This document shows, one piece after another, positions 1 to 7,100 of a DNA stretch of 64,000 bases. The DNA lies in NCBI RefSeq assembly GCF_001507645.1, contig NZ_CP013909.1, positions 2,108,001 through 2,172,000 on the forward strand. The letters run 5' to 3'. The translations under genes were made by a program, and so were the position numbers. Position 1 is the first letter of the stretch; every line of letters begins with the position of its first letter. Origin of the DNA: Hymenobacter sedentarius. GTDB lineage: Bacteria > Bacteroidota > Bacteroidia > Cytophagales > Hymenobacteraceae. The notes beneath the pieces were generated by a model. That model was given only the letters and a program-made list of their open reading frames with translations. It was not told the DNA's origin and made no database searches.

Positions 1-558
1 GAAGTTATTGCCCTTGGCGAACACGTCGACTACTGGAATCGCCTGGGCTGGAAAGACGGCTTTTCCTCCGCCGCTTTTACCGCGCGCCAGCGGCAGTATG
101 CAGCGGGCTTTGGCTCGGGCGCCTACACGCCGCAAGCGGTGGTGAATGGCCGCTACGAATTTGTGGGCAGCCACGCCGCCGAGCTGGCCCAAACCGTGGC
201 CAAAGCCGCCACGGCCCCGCGGGCCACGGTTGCGCTTACCACCGCGGGCAGCACCGCCCGCGTCCACGTAGCCAGTGTGCCAGCCGGCACTGCGGCGGCC
301 GAGGTGCTGCTCGTCGTTACCGAAAGTGGGCTGGCTTCGCAGGTGGGCGGGGGCGAGAATTCGGGCCGCCTGCTGCGCCACGCCCCCGTGGTGCGCCAGC
401 TCATTTCGTTGGGCAAAATGGGGTCGGCGGGCACCTTCACCGGCACTACCGAGCTGAAGCTGAACGCTGGCTGGAAGCGGCCCAACCTGCGGGCCGTGGC
501 CCTGGTGCAGGAAACAGCCTCGCACCGGATTGTGGGAGCGGCCACCGCGGCGCTGTAA
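1..558 (+). CDS. DUF1223 family secreted protein, 5'-truncated by the window edge
   Basis: The reading frame is open from base 1 and ends at a TAA at 556-558, so the gene starts upstream. The first visible residues include HVDYWNRLGWKDGFSS, then TARQRQYA and YTPQAVVNGRYEFVGS, which is the conserved core of DUF1223 proteins. These are thioredoxin-fold periplasmic proteins whose usual N-terminal CxxC-type segment would lie outside the window. The remaining 130 residues form the family's C-terminal beta-rich part. A GTG at 139 could be mistaken for a start, but the frame upstream of it clearly encodes the conserved DUF1223 motif. The function of the family is not established. The family call is firm. 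Confidence 0.85.
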   Translation, partial: EVIALGEHVDYWNRLGWKDGFSSAAFTARQRQYAAGFGSGAYTPQAVVNGRYEFVGSHAAELAQTVAKAATAPRATVALTTAGSTARVHVASVPAGTAAAEVLLVVTESGLASQVGGGENSGRLLRHAPVVRQLISLGKMGSAGTFTGTTELKLNAGWKRPNLRAVALVQETASHRIVGAATAAL

Positions 559-608
559 TCCGTGAAAACAAGCGGCGCTTTAGTTGTTACACTTGCCTGC
601 TGCCGACG

Positions 609-616
609 TAATCTTG
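609..616 (+). promoter_or_regulatory. Putative Bacteroidota -7 element before the ECF sigma gene
   Basis: The octamer TAATCTTG differs by one base from the Bacteroidota -7 consensus TAnnTTTG. It lies about 35 bases upstream of the sigma factor ATG. A TTG lies 22 bases upstream of it, slightly further than the usual 19-21. This is motif resemblance only. Confidence 0.3.
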
Positions 617-651
617 CGGGGCGACCTTTTCTGGCTTAGCTCCCGTCCCGC

Positions 652-1230
652 ATGACTCCCACCACCCCAGTGCCGGCGCAGTGGCCCGACCGCTACGGCG
701 ATGAGCTGTACCGCTTTGCCCTGAGCCGCGTTTCCGATGCGGATGCGGCCGAGGAGCTGGTGCAAGACACGTTTCTGAGTGCCCTCGGCGGTTTGGCCAC
801 GTTCAGGGCCGAGGCGTCGGAGCGCACGTGGCTGTTCGTTATTCTGCGCCGCAAAATCATCGACTACTACCGCCGGCAGGCGCGGACCAACCACGTCGGC
901 CTCGACGAGCTAGGCGAGGCCGGCCCCACCGAGGCCGGTTTCTTTAACCCCGAAAACGGCCATTGGAACGCGCAGCAAGCCCCCGTGAGCTGGCTCAATG
1001 CCGATGCTGCCCTGGAGCAGCAAGAGCTTCACGACATCCTGCAACGGTGCCAGCAGCGGCTGCCCACGCAGCAACGTGCGGTATTTGCCCTGCGGTTCGT
1101 GGAGGAATTATCGGCCGAGGAAATTTGTCAGGAATTGGGCTTAACCGCTGCCAACTATTGGGTTATCGTGCACCGGGCCAAGCTGCAGTTGCGCCGCTGC
1201 CTGGAAAAGCACGGCTTAAGCAAAAATTAA
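652..1230 (+). CDS. ECF-type RNA polymerase sigma-70 factor
   Basis: A 192-residue extracytoplasmic-function sigma factor. Region 2 is visible at about residues 15-75, with ADAAEELVQDTFLSAL, the aromatic ASERTWLFVILRRKIIDYYR segment and the usual DNA-melting helix. Region 4 follows at about 125-185, with LPTQQRAVFALRFVEELS and a helix-turn-helix around EEICQELGLTAANYWVIVHRA. About 50 acidic and linker residues separate the two regions. It would bind core polymerase and direct transcription of a stress or envelope regulon. The next gene, nine bases downstream, encodes a very small zinc-motif protein that could be its anti-sigma partner. Targets cannot be inferred from the sequence. Confidence 0.9.
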   Translation: MTPTTPVPAQWPDRYGDELYRFALSRVSDADAAEELVQDTFLSALGGLATFRAEASERTWLFVILRRKIIDYYRRQARTNHVGLDELGEAGPTEAGFFNPENGHWNAQQAPVSWLNADAALEQQELHDILQRCQQRLPTQQRAVFALRFVEELSAEEICQELGLTAANYWVIVHRAKLQLRRCLEKHGLSKN

Positions 1231-1239
1231 TTATCTGCT

Positions 1240-1494
1240 ATGCTTCGTCTTATTACCTGCCAAACCGCAACGATGCTCCTCGACCAGCAGGCCGACCAGC
1301 CCGTGCCCAGAGGAGCCCGCACCAGCCTATGGCTGCACCTGCGCTACTGCCCCTATTGCAACCGGTACGCCAAGCAAACGGTGAAAATAGCGGAGTGGGC
1401 CAGGGCTGCGGTCGCCGCCCGCGCCAGTGCCGGCCCGGCCTTGCCCGAGGCCGCAAAAGAGCGGATGCGGGAGCTGTTGGCCGCAGCAGGGTAG
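1240..1494 (+). CDS. Small ZAS-like (H-x3-C-x2-C) protein, possible anti-sigma factor
   Basis: An 84-residue protein starting nine bases after the ECF sigma gene and probably co-transcribed with it. It contains HLRYCPYC, which matches the H-x3-C-x2-C zinc motif of ZAS-type anti-sigma factors, followed by an alpha-helical, Ala- and Arg-rich tail. It has no membrane segment, so any anti-sigma action would be cytoplasmic. Its small size suggests a minimal anti-sigma module. The role is inferred from the motif and from pairing with the sigma gene. No periplasmic sensor domain is present. Confidence 0.7.
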   Translation: MLRLITCQTATMLLDQQADQPVPRGARTSLWLHLRYCPYCNRYAKQTVKIAEWARAAVAARASAGPALPEAAKERMRELLAAAG

Positions 1495-1504
1495 GAAATT
1501 GAGC

Positions 1505-1693
1505 TGTCATTGCGGGCGTAGCGAAGCAATCCGTCCTCTGAAAGCGACCAGCCCTGAGAAGTGATAAGCTGTTGTTTTAGCTAAAACGGAAAAAGCCCCG
1601 ACTCTGCAGTAGAGCTGGGGCTTTTCACAGTAGAAGGGTAGTCGCTGAGACCAGGACGGATTGCCGCGGCCTCTGGCCTCGCAATGATGGACG
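1505..1693. repeat. Long palindromic intergenic repeat enclosing a terminator
   Basis: The outer arms (about 1505-1538 and 1651-1693) pair imperfectly and share ATTGC and GCAATCCGTCCT blocks. The central loop contains a separate terminator-like hairpin at 1590-1625. The element lies between the convergent sigma/ZAS genes and the ferredoxin gene. Confidence 0.6.
1590..1625. terminator. Bidirectional rho-independent terminator
   Basis: The arms AAAAGCCCCGACTCT and AGAGCTGGGGCTTTT flank a five-base loop, with A-rich and T-rich ends on opposite sides. There are two mismatches in the stem. It sits between convergent genes ending at 1494 and 1695, so it can serve both strands. Confidence 0.75.
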
Positions 1694-1694
1694 G

Positions 1695-2021
1695 TTACGC
1701 GCCGGTAGGAGCGAGGCGGACCACCAGGCCATCGGTTTGCGGGGTGAGGCGAATCTGGCAGCTGAGCCGGCTTCCAGGGTGTATTACGGGCAGGGTTTCG
1801 AGCATGTCCAGTTCGTCATCGTTCGGCTCAAACAGGGCGGGGCCGGCCAGCACTTCCACGTGGCAGGTGGCGCACAGGGCCATGCCGCCGCAGGTAGCCA
1901 TGATGTCGTAGCCGCTGGCTTTCAGCACTTCCATTAAGCTCAGGCCCATGTCGGTGGGGGCTATAATTTCGCGGCGCTGGCCAGGCGCTTCTTCGACGTA
2001 AATGCGGATATCTTCTTCCAT
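1695..2021 (-). CDS. 2Fe-2S ferredoxin (adrenodoxin/plant-type fold)
   Basis: A 108-residue soluble electron carrier. The cluster ligands are visible as CGGMALCATC (C-x5-C-x2-C) at about residues 40-49, with the fourth Cys in RLSCQIRL near the C terminus. This spacing is typical of ISC-like and adrenodoxin-type [2Fe-2S] ferredoxins. It ends with the usual glycine-poor beta strand and is full length for the family. On the same strand, about 80 bases downstream, lies a ferredoxin-NADP reductase, a plausible redox partner. The final electron acceptor is unknown. The family call is firm. Confidence 0.9.
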   Translation of the reverse strand: MEEDIRIYVEEAPGQRREIIAPTDMGLSLMEVLKASGYDIMATCGGMALCATCHVEVLAGPALFEPNDDELDMLETLPVIHPGSRLSCQIRLTPQTDGLVVRLAPTGA

Positions 2022-2105
2022 GAGTTGAGTTGAAAGGACAAAGAAAGAGGAATGAAGAATAAGCGACGAGCTAATTCTTCATTCCTCCCTTTTAATTCCC
2101 GGATT

Positions 2106-3122
2106 TTACAGCGTGGGTACTCCGTTAACGGTGGTGTACTTCAGGGTATACTTTTTGTCGGGGTAGATGTATTTGAACGCGCCTTGGCACATGAGCGCGG
2201 CCTCGTGGAAGCCGCAGAGAATGAGCTTGAGCTTGCCAGGGTAGGTGTTGATGTCGCCGATGGCAAACACGCCGGGCAGCGAAGTGCTGTAGTCCAGGGT
2301 GTCGACCACAATGGCGTCGTCGGTCAGCTCCAGGCCCCACTCGCCGATGGGGCCAAGCTTGGGCGTGAGGCCAAACAGCGGGATGAAGTGGTCGAGCGGT
2401 ACGGTCTCGGCGGTGCCGTCGTTGCCGGTGATGGTCACTTGGGCCAGCTTACCGTTGCCGTGCAGGTGCGTCACGTTGGAGCTGAGCACGAGCTTGATTT
2501 TGCCGGCTTCGGCCAGGGTTTTTACTTTCTCGGCCGAGTCGGCGGCGCCGCGGAAGGTGGTGCCGCGGTGCACCAGCGTTACATCAGCGGCCACGTTGGC
2601 GAGGAAGTTGGTCCAGTCCAGGGCGGAGTCGCCGCCGCCGGCGATGACAATTTTCTGGTCGCGGAAGTGCTCGGGGTCGCGCACCATGTAGTGCACGCCT
2701 TTGCCGCCCTCAAACTGCTCGAGGTTTTCGACGGCGGGCTTGCGCGGTTCAAACGAGCCTAGGCCGCCGGCAATGGCCACGGCCTTGCACTGAATCTCGG
2801 TGCCGTCGGTGGTGTAGAGCTGAAAGGAGCCGTCGTCGAGCTTGGCAAACCGCTCCACCCGCTCGCCCAGCGTGAAGGTGGGGTGGAAGGGCTCAATCTG
2901 CTTAATCAGGTTGGTGACGAGGTCACCGGCCAGGATTTCGGGGAAACCCGGGATGTCGTAAATCGGTTTCTTGGGGTAAATCTCGGAGAGCTGGCCGCCG
3001 GGCTGGGGCAGGGCATCCACCACGTGGCAGCGGAGCTTGAGCAAACCGGCTTCAAATACGGCAAACAGACCGACCGGGCCGGCCCCGACAATACAGATAT
3101 CCGTGGAAATGACGTTGGGCAT
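2106..3122 (-). CDS. Ferredoxin--NADP(+) reductase, thioredoxin-reductase-like type
   Basis: Start chosen at the ATG at 3120-3122 (MPNVISTDICIVGAGPVG). The open frame extends 25 residues further, but that stretch is not conserved-looking and overlaps the promoter. This gives 338 residues, normal for YumC-type reductases. The FAD-binding GAGPVG lies near residue 15, followed by QPGGQLSEIYPKKPIYDIPG, characteristic of this class. The NADP-binding GGGDSALDW lies mid-protein, and GDINTYPGKLKL near the C terminus closes the FAD site. There is no redox CxxC, which distinguishes it from thioredoxin reductase. It would transfer electrons between NADPH and ferredoxin, and the 2Fe-2S ferredoxin gene follows immediately. 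Confidence 0.9.
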   Translation of the reverse strand: MPNVISTDICIVGAGPVGLFAVFEAGLLKLRCHVVDALPQPGGQLSEIYPKKPIYDIPGFPEILAGDLVTNLIKQIEPFHPTFTLGERVERFAKLDDGSFQLYTTDGTEIQCKAVAIAGGLGSFEPRKPAVENLEQFEGGKGVHYMVRDPEHFRDQKIVIAGGGDSALDWTNFLANVAADVTLVHRGTTFRGAADSAEKVKTLAEAGKIKLVLSSNVTHLHGNGKLAQVTITGNDGTAETVPLDHFIPLFGLTPKLGPIGEWGLELTDDAIVVDTLDYSTSLPGVFAIGDINTYPGKLKLILCGFHEAALMCQGAFKYIYPDKKYTLKYTTVNGVPTL

Positions 3123-3166
3123 AATAGCAATAAGTGCCTGAATAGGCGCCTGGTGAAAAGCGGCCG

Positions 3167-3197
3167 CAAAGGTACGGCCCGCAGCCGGGGCCGCCAA
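3167..3197 (-). promoter_or_regulatory. Bacteroidota-type promoter for ferredoxin-NADP reductase
   Basis: On the minus strand a TTG (-33 core, 3195-3197) is followed after exactly 20 bases by TACCTTTG (3167-3174), a perfect TAnnTTTG. The reductase ATG at 3122 begins about 45 bases downstream. Spacing and sequence both fit the Bacteroidota sigma-ABfr consensus, making this the best promoter in the window. Confidence 0.6.
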
Positions 3198-3267
3198 CGG
3201 CAGCCCGTTTTATAACAACGGGACCGCCCAAAACGTTGGCTGAGGCCGGCCGGTTACTCCCAAAATT

Positions 3268-3690
3268 CTATCGGCCGGGCGTGTGCGGCGCCAGCTCCAG
3301 CGTGAGTTCGTCGAGGAACTGCTCGGCTTCCCAGAGGTTCAAAAACTGCCGCACGGGCATGGCCTGGCTGGTGGTTATTTCGTCGGTGCAGCGGCGGGTG
3401 GGCAGGCCGGGTACGTGCACTTCGGCCACCATGCTCACGCCGCGCTGCACAATGAGCTGCTCCACGGCCTGAAACTCGGCCAGCAGGTCTTGGTTGACCT
3501 GGTTCACGACCTGCATATCGCTGAGAATGCTGAAGCCCGGGCTTACTTGCGCCAGCGCGGCAGCCCAGTCGCTGCGGTAGTTGGGCAGGCTCTGAGCCTG
3601 CTGCATTTGGTCGAAATTCTGGTAGAAGAGCCGGTTTTTTTCTTGTTCTACGGTAAGCTGGTATTCAGAGCGAAAGGCAATTTGATTCAT
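3268..3690 (-). CDS. Conserved hypothetical protein, possibly SpoIIAA/STAS-like
   Basis: A 140-residue soluble protein with no signal peptide or membrane segment. It contains PGFSILSDMQVV in the middle and EVHVPGLPTRRCTDEI in the second half, then a C-terminal acidic helix. The order strand, amphipathic helix, PGF-x-LSD resembles small SpoIIAA-like/STAS proteins of Bacteroidota, but I cannot show this by alignment. It is transcribed away from the ferredoxin reductase promoter region and lies 85 bases from the porin gene on the same strand. No function is assigned. Confidence 0.6.
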   Translation of the reverse strand: MNQIAFRSEYQLTVEQEKNRLFYQNFDQMQQAQSLPNYRSDWAAALAQVSPGFSILSDMQVVNQVNQDLLAEFQAVEQLIVQRGVSMVAEVHVPGLPTRRCTDEITTSQAMPVRQFLNLWEAEQFLDELTLELAPHTPGR

Positions 3691-3775
3691 AGTGGCAATA
3701 GGAGGGTAGAGCAGTGCGAAGGTGGAAAGTTACATATAGATGAGCTTGCCCCCACTAATATCTGCGCGCTGGCCC

Positions 3776-4900
3776 TCAAAACGAAATGGCCAGGCTCGAG
3801 GTGAGGTTGCCGTAGCTGTCGGCCGTGGGGTCGTCGGCGCGCTGAAACACCGGCGCGCGGCCGCGCAGGTAGCGGCCCTCCAGCCGCAGCAGCACGTTGG
3901 GCGCGGGGGCATAGTCGAGGTTGAGCGAGCCGCCGCCCGCCCGGAAGTCGGGGCTCCCGGGGTTCGGCGTAATGCCGCGGATGACGACGCCCCGCTCGGC
4001 GTAATAATATTCGGCACGGGCCGTGGCGGCCCAGCGGTCGGCCAGCTTGTAGCGCACAAAGGCCGCGCCGGTGTGCCACGTGTCGTGCTTGCCGTACACG
4101 GCGGTTGCCTGCTTGCCCACGTCGAAAACGCCGGCCACGCTCAGCCGGTCAGTTGCAGCATAGGTCAGGTAGAAGTCGTGGAAATAGCGGCGGTACTGGG
4201 CCGTGCCCGTGGGCCCCTCTATGCCAACAAACGTGCTGCTGTTGAGGAGTAGCTTGGCGCTGGGCTTCCACTGAATCTGGGTGCCCAGGGCCTTGTTTTC
4301 GTTGCTTTCGCGGATAATCTGCCAGCCGTTGAGCACCAGCGCCGTGAGGGTCAGCTTGGGGTCCGGCTCGTAGGTGAAGCGGGCGCCGGCCTCGTAGTAG
4401 GGCGAGTTGTCGGCCATAAGGGAGCGGGTGAGCGTCCAGTTTTCTTTGCTGATGGCCGATTCAAACCCGATGTGCGAGGTGAAAATGCCTGCGTCGAGCC
4501 ACGCTTTTTTGAAGGGCCGGAAGCCGGCGTACGCCTCGTAGAGGTGGCGCATGGTCAGGTCTTCGCTGCCGTAGTTGGCATCCACATAGGAGCCGGCGTG
4601 CAGGCCGATGGCGCCGCGCACCCGGTCGTTGTTGTAGCGTACGCCCACCACGGCTTGGTTCACGCTGAACTCGTTTTGGCGGTTGTGGGAGTATAGGAAG
4701 TCAGGCCGGAAATTGGACCCGTCGTTCCCGAAGTCGTAGCCGTAGTACGCATCCACGGCGCCGTAATAGCTCAGCGGATTGGGTGCTGCCGCCGCGGGCG
4801 TCTGGGCGGGCGTGGTGCGGGCCGTGTCGGGCGCGGGGGAGGTTTGGCCCTGGGCCGCTGCTGCCAGTGCCAGTAGAAAGGGGAGTAGAAGGTGTTTCAT
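3776..4900 (-). CDS. Outer-membrane beta-barrel porin (BBP2-like)
   Basis: A 374-residue protein with a typical signal peptide (MKHLLLPFLLALAAAAQGQ) and then a Pro/Thr/Ala-rich linker. From SYYGAVDAYYGYDFG it shows alternating aromatic and polar residues typical of antiparallel barrel strands. The protein ends SSLAISF; a terminal Phe is the BAM recognition feature of outer-membrane barrels. Segments such as AWLDAGIFTSHIGFES resemble the BBP2 / PF07642 putative porin family common in Bacteroidota. It probably forms a small-solute channel of unknown specificity. It is divergent from the 5103 cassette, with about 200 bases between them. The start is supported by the signal peptide. Confidence 0.85.
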   Translation of the reverse strand: MKHLLLPFLLALAAAAQGQTSPAPDTARTTPAQTPAAAAPNPLSYYGAVDAYYGYDFGNDGSNFRPDFLYSHNRQNEFSVNQAVVGVRYNNDRVRGAIGLHAGSYVDANYGSEDLTMRHLYEAYAGFRPFKKAWLDAGIFTSHIGFESAISKENWTLTRSLMADNSPYYEAGARFTYEPDPKLTLTALVLNGWQIIRESNENKALGTQIQWKPSAKLLLNSSTFVGIEGPTGTAQYRRYFHDFYLTYAATDRLSVAGVFDVGKQATAVYGKHDTWHTGAAFVRYKLADRWAATARAEYYYAERGVVIRGITPNPGSPDFRAGGGSLNLDYAPAPNVLLRLEGRYLRGRAPVFQRADDPTADSYGNLTSSLAISF

Positions 4901-5102
4901 GGGGCGACAAAGGTGGCAGGTTTTACGTGCTACTTATCCGCCGGCATCCCGCCACACATTACAAGCAAAAATATGCGGCTGGGGGAGCCGGCTTTGTACT
5001 AGAAGCCGCGGCGGCGCGTTTAGCGTTTAGGTTTTCGGCCGCGGGGCATTTCGCTGCGTAATGCCTATACTTCGCCCCAAAACCTTGCCTAGCGCCTGAC
5101 CT

Positions 5103-6437
5103 ATGCCGATATCCGTTTCCGTGGGGCTGCCCGCTTCACGTTTTTTTCGTTGTTTCCGGCTCGCCGGAGTGCTTTTTGGGACGATTTCACTGCTGAGCAG
5201 CTGCGGCTCCGAGCCCACCGAAACCAAATCGGCTAGTTCCACCAAAGGAACCAAACCCGCGGCCACGGCCCCCGCCGCCCCCGAAGCGGCCCCGTTGCGG
5301 GTCAGCGTTTTTCTAGAGTATTCGGGCGGCATGAAGGGCTTCGTGCCCCGCGGCGGCGCCGATAAGCCGCCCACGGAATTCCAGCAGCGCATCGGCGCGC
5401 TCATCACCGAAACCCAGGTGAGCGGCGCCATCGCCGACCGCAAGTACTACCTCTGCGAAAACGCCGCGCCCAAAGCCGTGCCGTTTCAGCAGTTGCGCGA
5501 CGTGGTGCAGGGCGAGGTCAATCAGGCCGCCCTCGGCACCGAACTGCCGCAGATGCTCGAAGGCATTCTCAACATGCCGCAGGCCACCCAGCAGGTGAGC
5601 GTGGTAATTTCCGACTTCATCTACGGCCCGGCCCGCAAATCCGACTTTTCGCAGCTGCCCAACCTGATTCGCACGTCCATCGCGCCGGTGAGCCAGAAGC
5701 AGCTGGCCGTAGCCGTGTTCGGTGAGGCTTCCCACTTCTACGGCAGCTACTTCCCGGCCGTGAAGACGCCCGTGCAGAAGCGCACCCTCAACGGCGAGAA
5801 GGTGCCCTACTACGTGTGGGTGATTGGGCCGCCCGCGTTGGTGGCCCGCTACACGGCCGAGGTATTTAAGAACCCGCCCGCCCAGCAGGCCTTCTTTGGG
5901 CTGAAAACCGACACCCCGGCCTTCGCGCCGCTCCTCACCAAGCTTACCGACCCCAAATTAAAACCGAGCGGCGGCACGGTCTACGCCGAAAACAACGGCT
6001 TGACCCTGAACCCATCCGACGACCCCGTGGACTTTTCGCTGGCGCTGAATTTGAACGAATTGCCGGCCGCGTGGCAAAAACCGGAGTTTTTGGCCCAACA
6101 TGTGCGGGTACGCCTGCCCAACGGCCAGGCTTCTTTGCTGCCCAACTCGGTGCGCCTGCTCACCGACGACGAGCAGAGCGGCCAGCCGGTGCTGGCGCCC
6201 TTCACCCACGTGTTGCGCCTGCGGGTGAGCAAACTGGCGGCGCCCACCGCCACGCTCAGCCTCACGCTGCCCGCCCCGGAAACGCCGGAATGGGTGACTG
6301 CCTGGTCGACCACCAACGACAACGCCCCGGCGCCGCGCACCTTCGGCCTCGACCAAATCCTGGCCGGCGTGCGCCAATCGTATCCAACCCCGCTACCGGC
6401 CGTATTCACGGTTCAGCTTCCGCTCAAGAAAGATTAG
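5103..6437 (+). CDS. Lipoprotein with a vWA-like domain and degenerate MIDAS, first gene of the cassette
   Basis: A 444-residue predicted lipoprotein. The hydrophobic segment ending SLLSSC puts the lipidated Cys at residue 34, and a Thr/Ser/Pro/Ala-rich linker follows. At residues 67-77 VSVFLEYSGGM resembles the first strand and MIDAS loop of a von Willebrand A domain, with Glu72-x-Ser74-x-Gly76 in place of Asp-x-Ser-x-Ser. GTEL (Thr146) and VVISDF (Asp171) fall where the other MIDAS residues would be. Metal binding may therefore be altered or lost. The C-terminal half is beta-rich and unrecognised. It is the first gene of the run to 15632 and is divergent from the porin. vWA homology is inferred from motif order; the function is unknown. 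Confidence 0.75.
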   Translation: MPISVSVGLPASRFFRCFRLAGVLFGTISLLSSCGSEPTETKSASSTKGTKPAATAPAAPEAAPLRVSVFLEYSGGMKGFVPRGGADKPPTEFQQRIGALITETQVSGAIADRKYYLCENAAPKAVPFQQLRDVVQGEVNQAALGTELPQMLEGILNMPQATQQVSVVISDFIYGPARKSDFSQLPNLIRTSIAPVSQKQLAVAVFGEASHFYGSYFPAVKTPVQKRTLNGEKVPYYVWVIGPPALVARYTAEVFKNPPAQQAFFGLKTDTPAFAPLLTKLTDPKLKPSGGTVYAENNGLTLNPSDDPVDFSLALNLNELPAAWQKPEFLAQHVRVRLPNGQASLLPNSVRLLTDDEQSGQPVLAPFTHVLRLRVSKLAAPTATLSLTLPAPETPEWVTAWSTTNDNAPAPRTFGLDQILAGVRQSYPTPLPAVFTVQLPLKKD

Positions 6438-6443
6438 TTATCC

Positions 6444-6514
6444 GTTGCTCGTTGTCAGTTATTAGTACGTTCTGACAACGGAAAACCAGCAACTGACAAT
6501 TGACAACGAACAAC
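6444..6514. repeat. Palindromic intergenic element (GTTGTCAGTT family)
   Basis: Arms at 6444-6460 and 6491-6514 are near-perfect inverted repeats built from GTTGTCAGTT-like blocks. The element fills most of the 95-base gap between the lipoprotein gene and the next gene. Confidence 0.6.
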
Positions 6515-6532
6515 TGCCAACCCAACCATTTC

Positions 6533-6943
6533 ATGCAAACTTTCTTCACCAGCCTGTACTCGTCCCTGATTTCCATCTTTCAAAGCCAGCGGCCGGCCGA
6601 CTATGGCTTGTATAAAACCGATTTGTTTTCGCTCGTGGGCTGGAGCACTTTGGGCGTGGCTTTGTTGTTGGTAGTAGCGTTTTATTATCTGTTTAATTCG
6701 GCCCTGCGCACGGGTATGTTTCGCACCACGCACTGGGTGCTCACCCTGGCCCTGGCGGCTGGCCTGGGCACCCTGCTGGCCAACACGCTCAGCAAAAGCC
6801 ACGGCGCCGAAAGCAGCAGCTACCTGGGCTACTTTATGGTGGTAAACATGGTGGTGGCCTCGCTGTGGTTTCTGCTGTTTTCGGTGCTGCTCAAGCGCTG
6901 GAGCACCTACGCCCGCACTACCCCGTTTGTGGGGCCGTTTTAA
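6533..6943 (+). CDS. Small three-span membrane protein of the cassette
   Basis: A 136-residue protein, starting at the ATG at 6533 (MQTFFTSLYSSL). An in-frame upstream start at 6500 would add 11 residues that lie inside the palindromic repeat. Three hydrophobic spans are visible: VGWSTLGVALLLVVAFYYLF at about 34-53, VLTLALAAGLGTLLA at about 70-85, and MVVNMVVASLWFLLFSVLL at about 103-121. A short Arg/Pro tail ends the protein. I recognise no family. Its position between the vWA-like lipoprotein and the tubulin-like protein suggests it is an inner-membrane component of the same assembly. Confidence 0.75.
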   Translation: MQTFFTSLYSSLISIFQSQRPADYGLYKTDLFSLVGWSTLGVALLLVVAFYYLFNSALRTGMFRTTHWVLTLALAAGLGTLLANTLSKSHGAESSSYLGYFMVVNMVVASLWFLLFSVLLKRWSTYARTTPFVGPF

Positions 6944-6950
6944 GGCAGAA

Positions 6951-7080
6951 CCTTACCCCCGGCCCCTCTCCAAAAGAGAGGGGAGCCTGGTGGGTTTCAG
7001 GTAGGGATTTTGAAATTATCTACAGAAATAACCGCGCCACTGTGGCTCCCCTCTCTTTTGGAGAGGGGCCGGGGGTGAGG
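6951..7080. repeat. Palindromic element with 37-base arms (CCCCGGCCCCTCTCC family)
   Basis: Arms at 6951-6987 and 7044-7080 are almost exact inverted repeats, each internally containing an AGAGGGGAG / CTCCCCTCT hairpin. A second copy of the family lies at 15670-15824. It sits between two cassette genes, 20 bases before the tubulin-like gene. Confidence 0.75.
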
Positions 7081-7100
7081 TTCTCACGTCAGAAAAAGCT

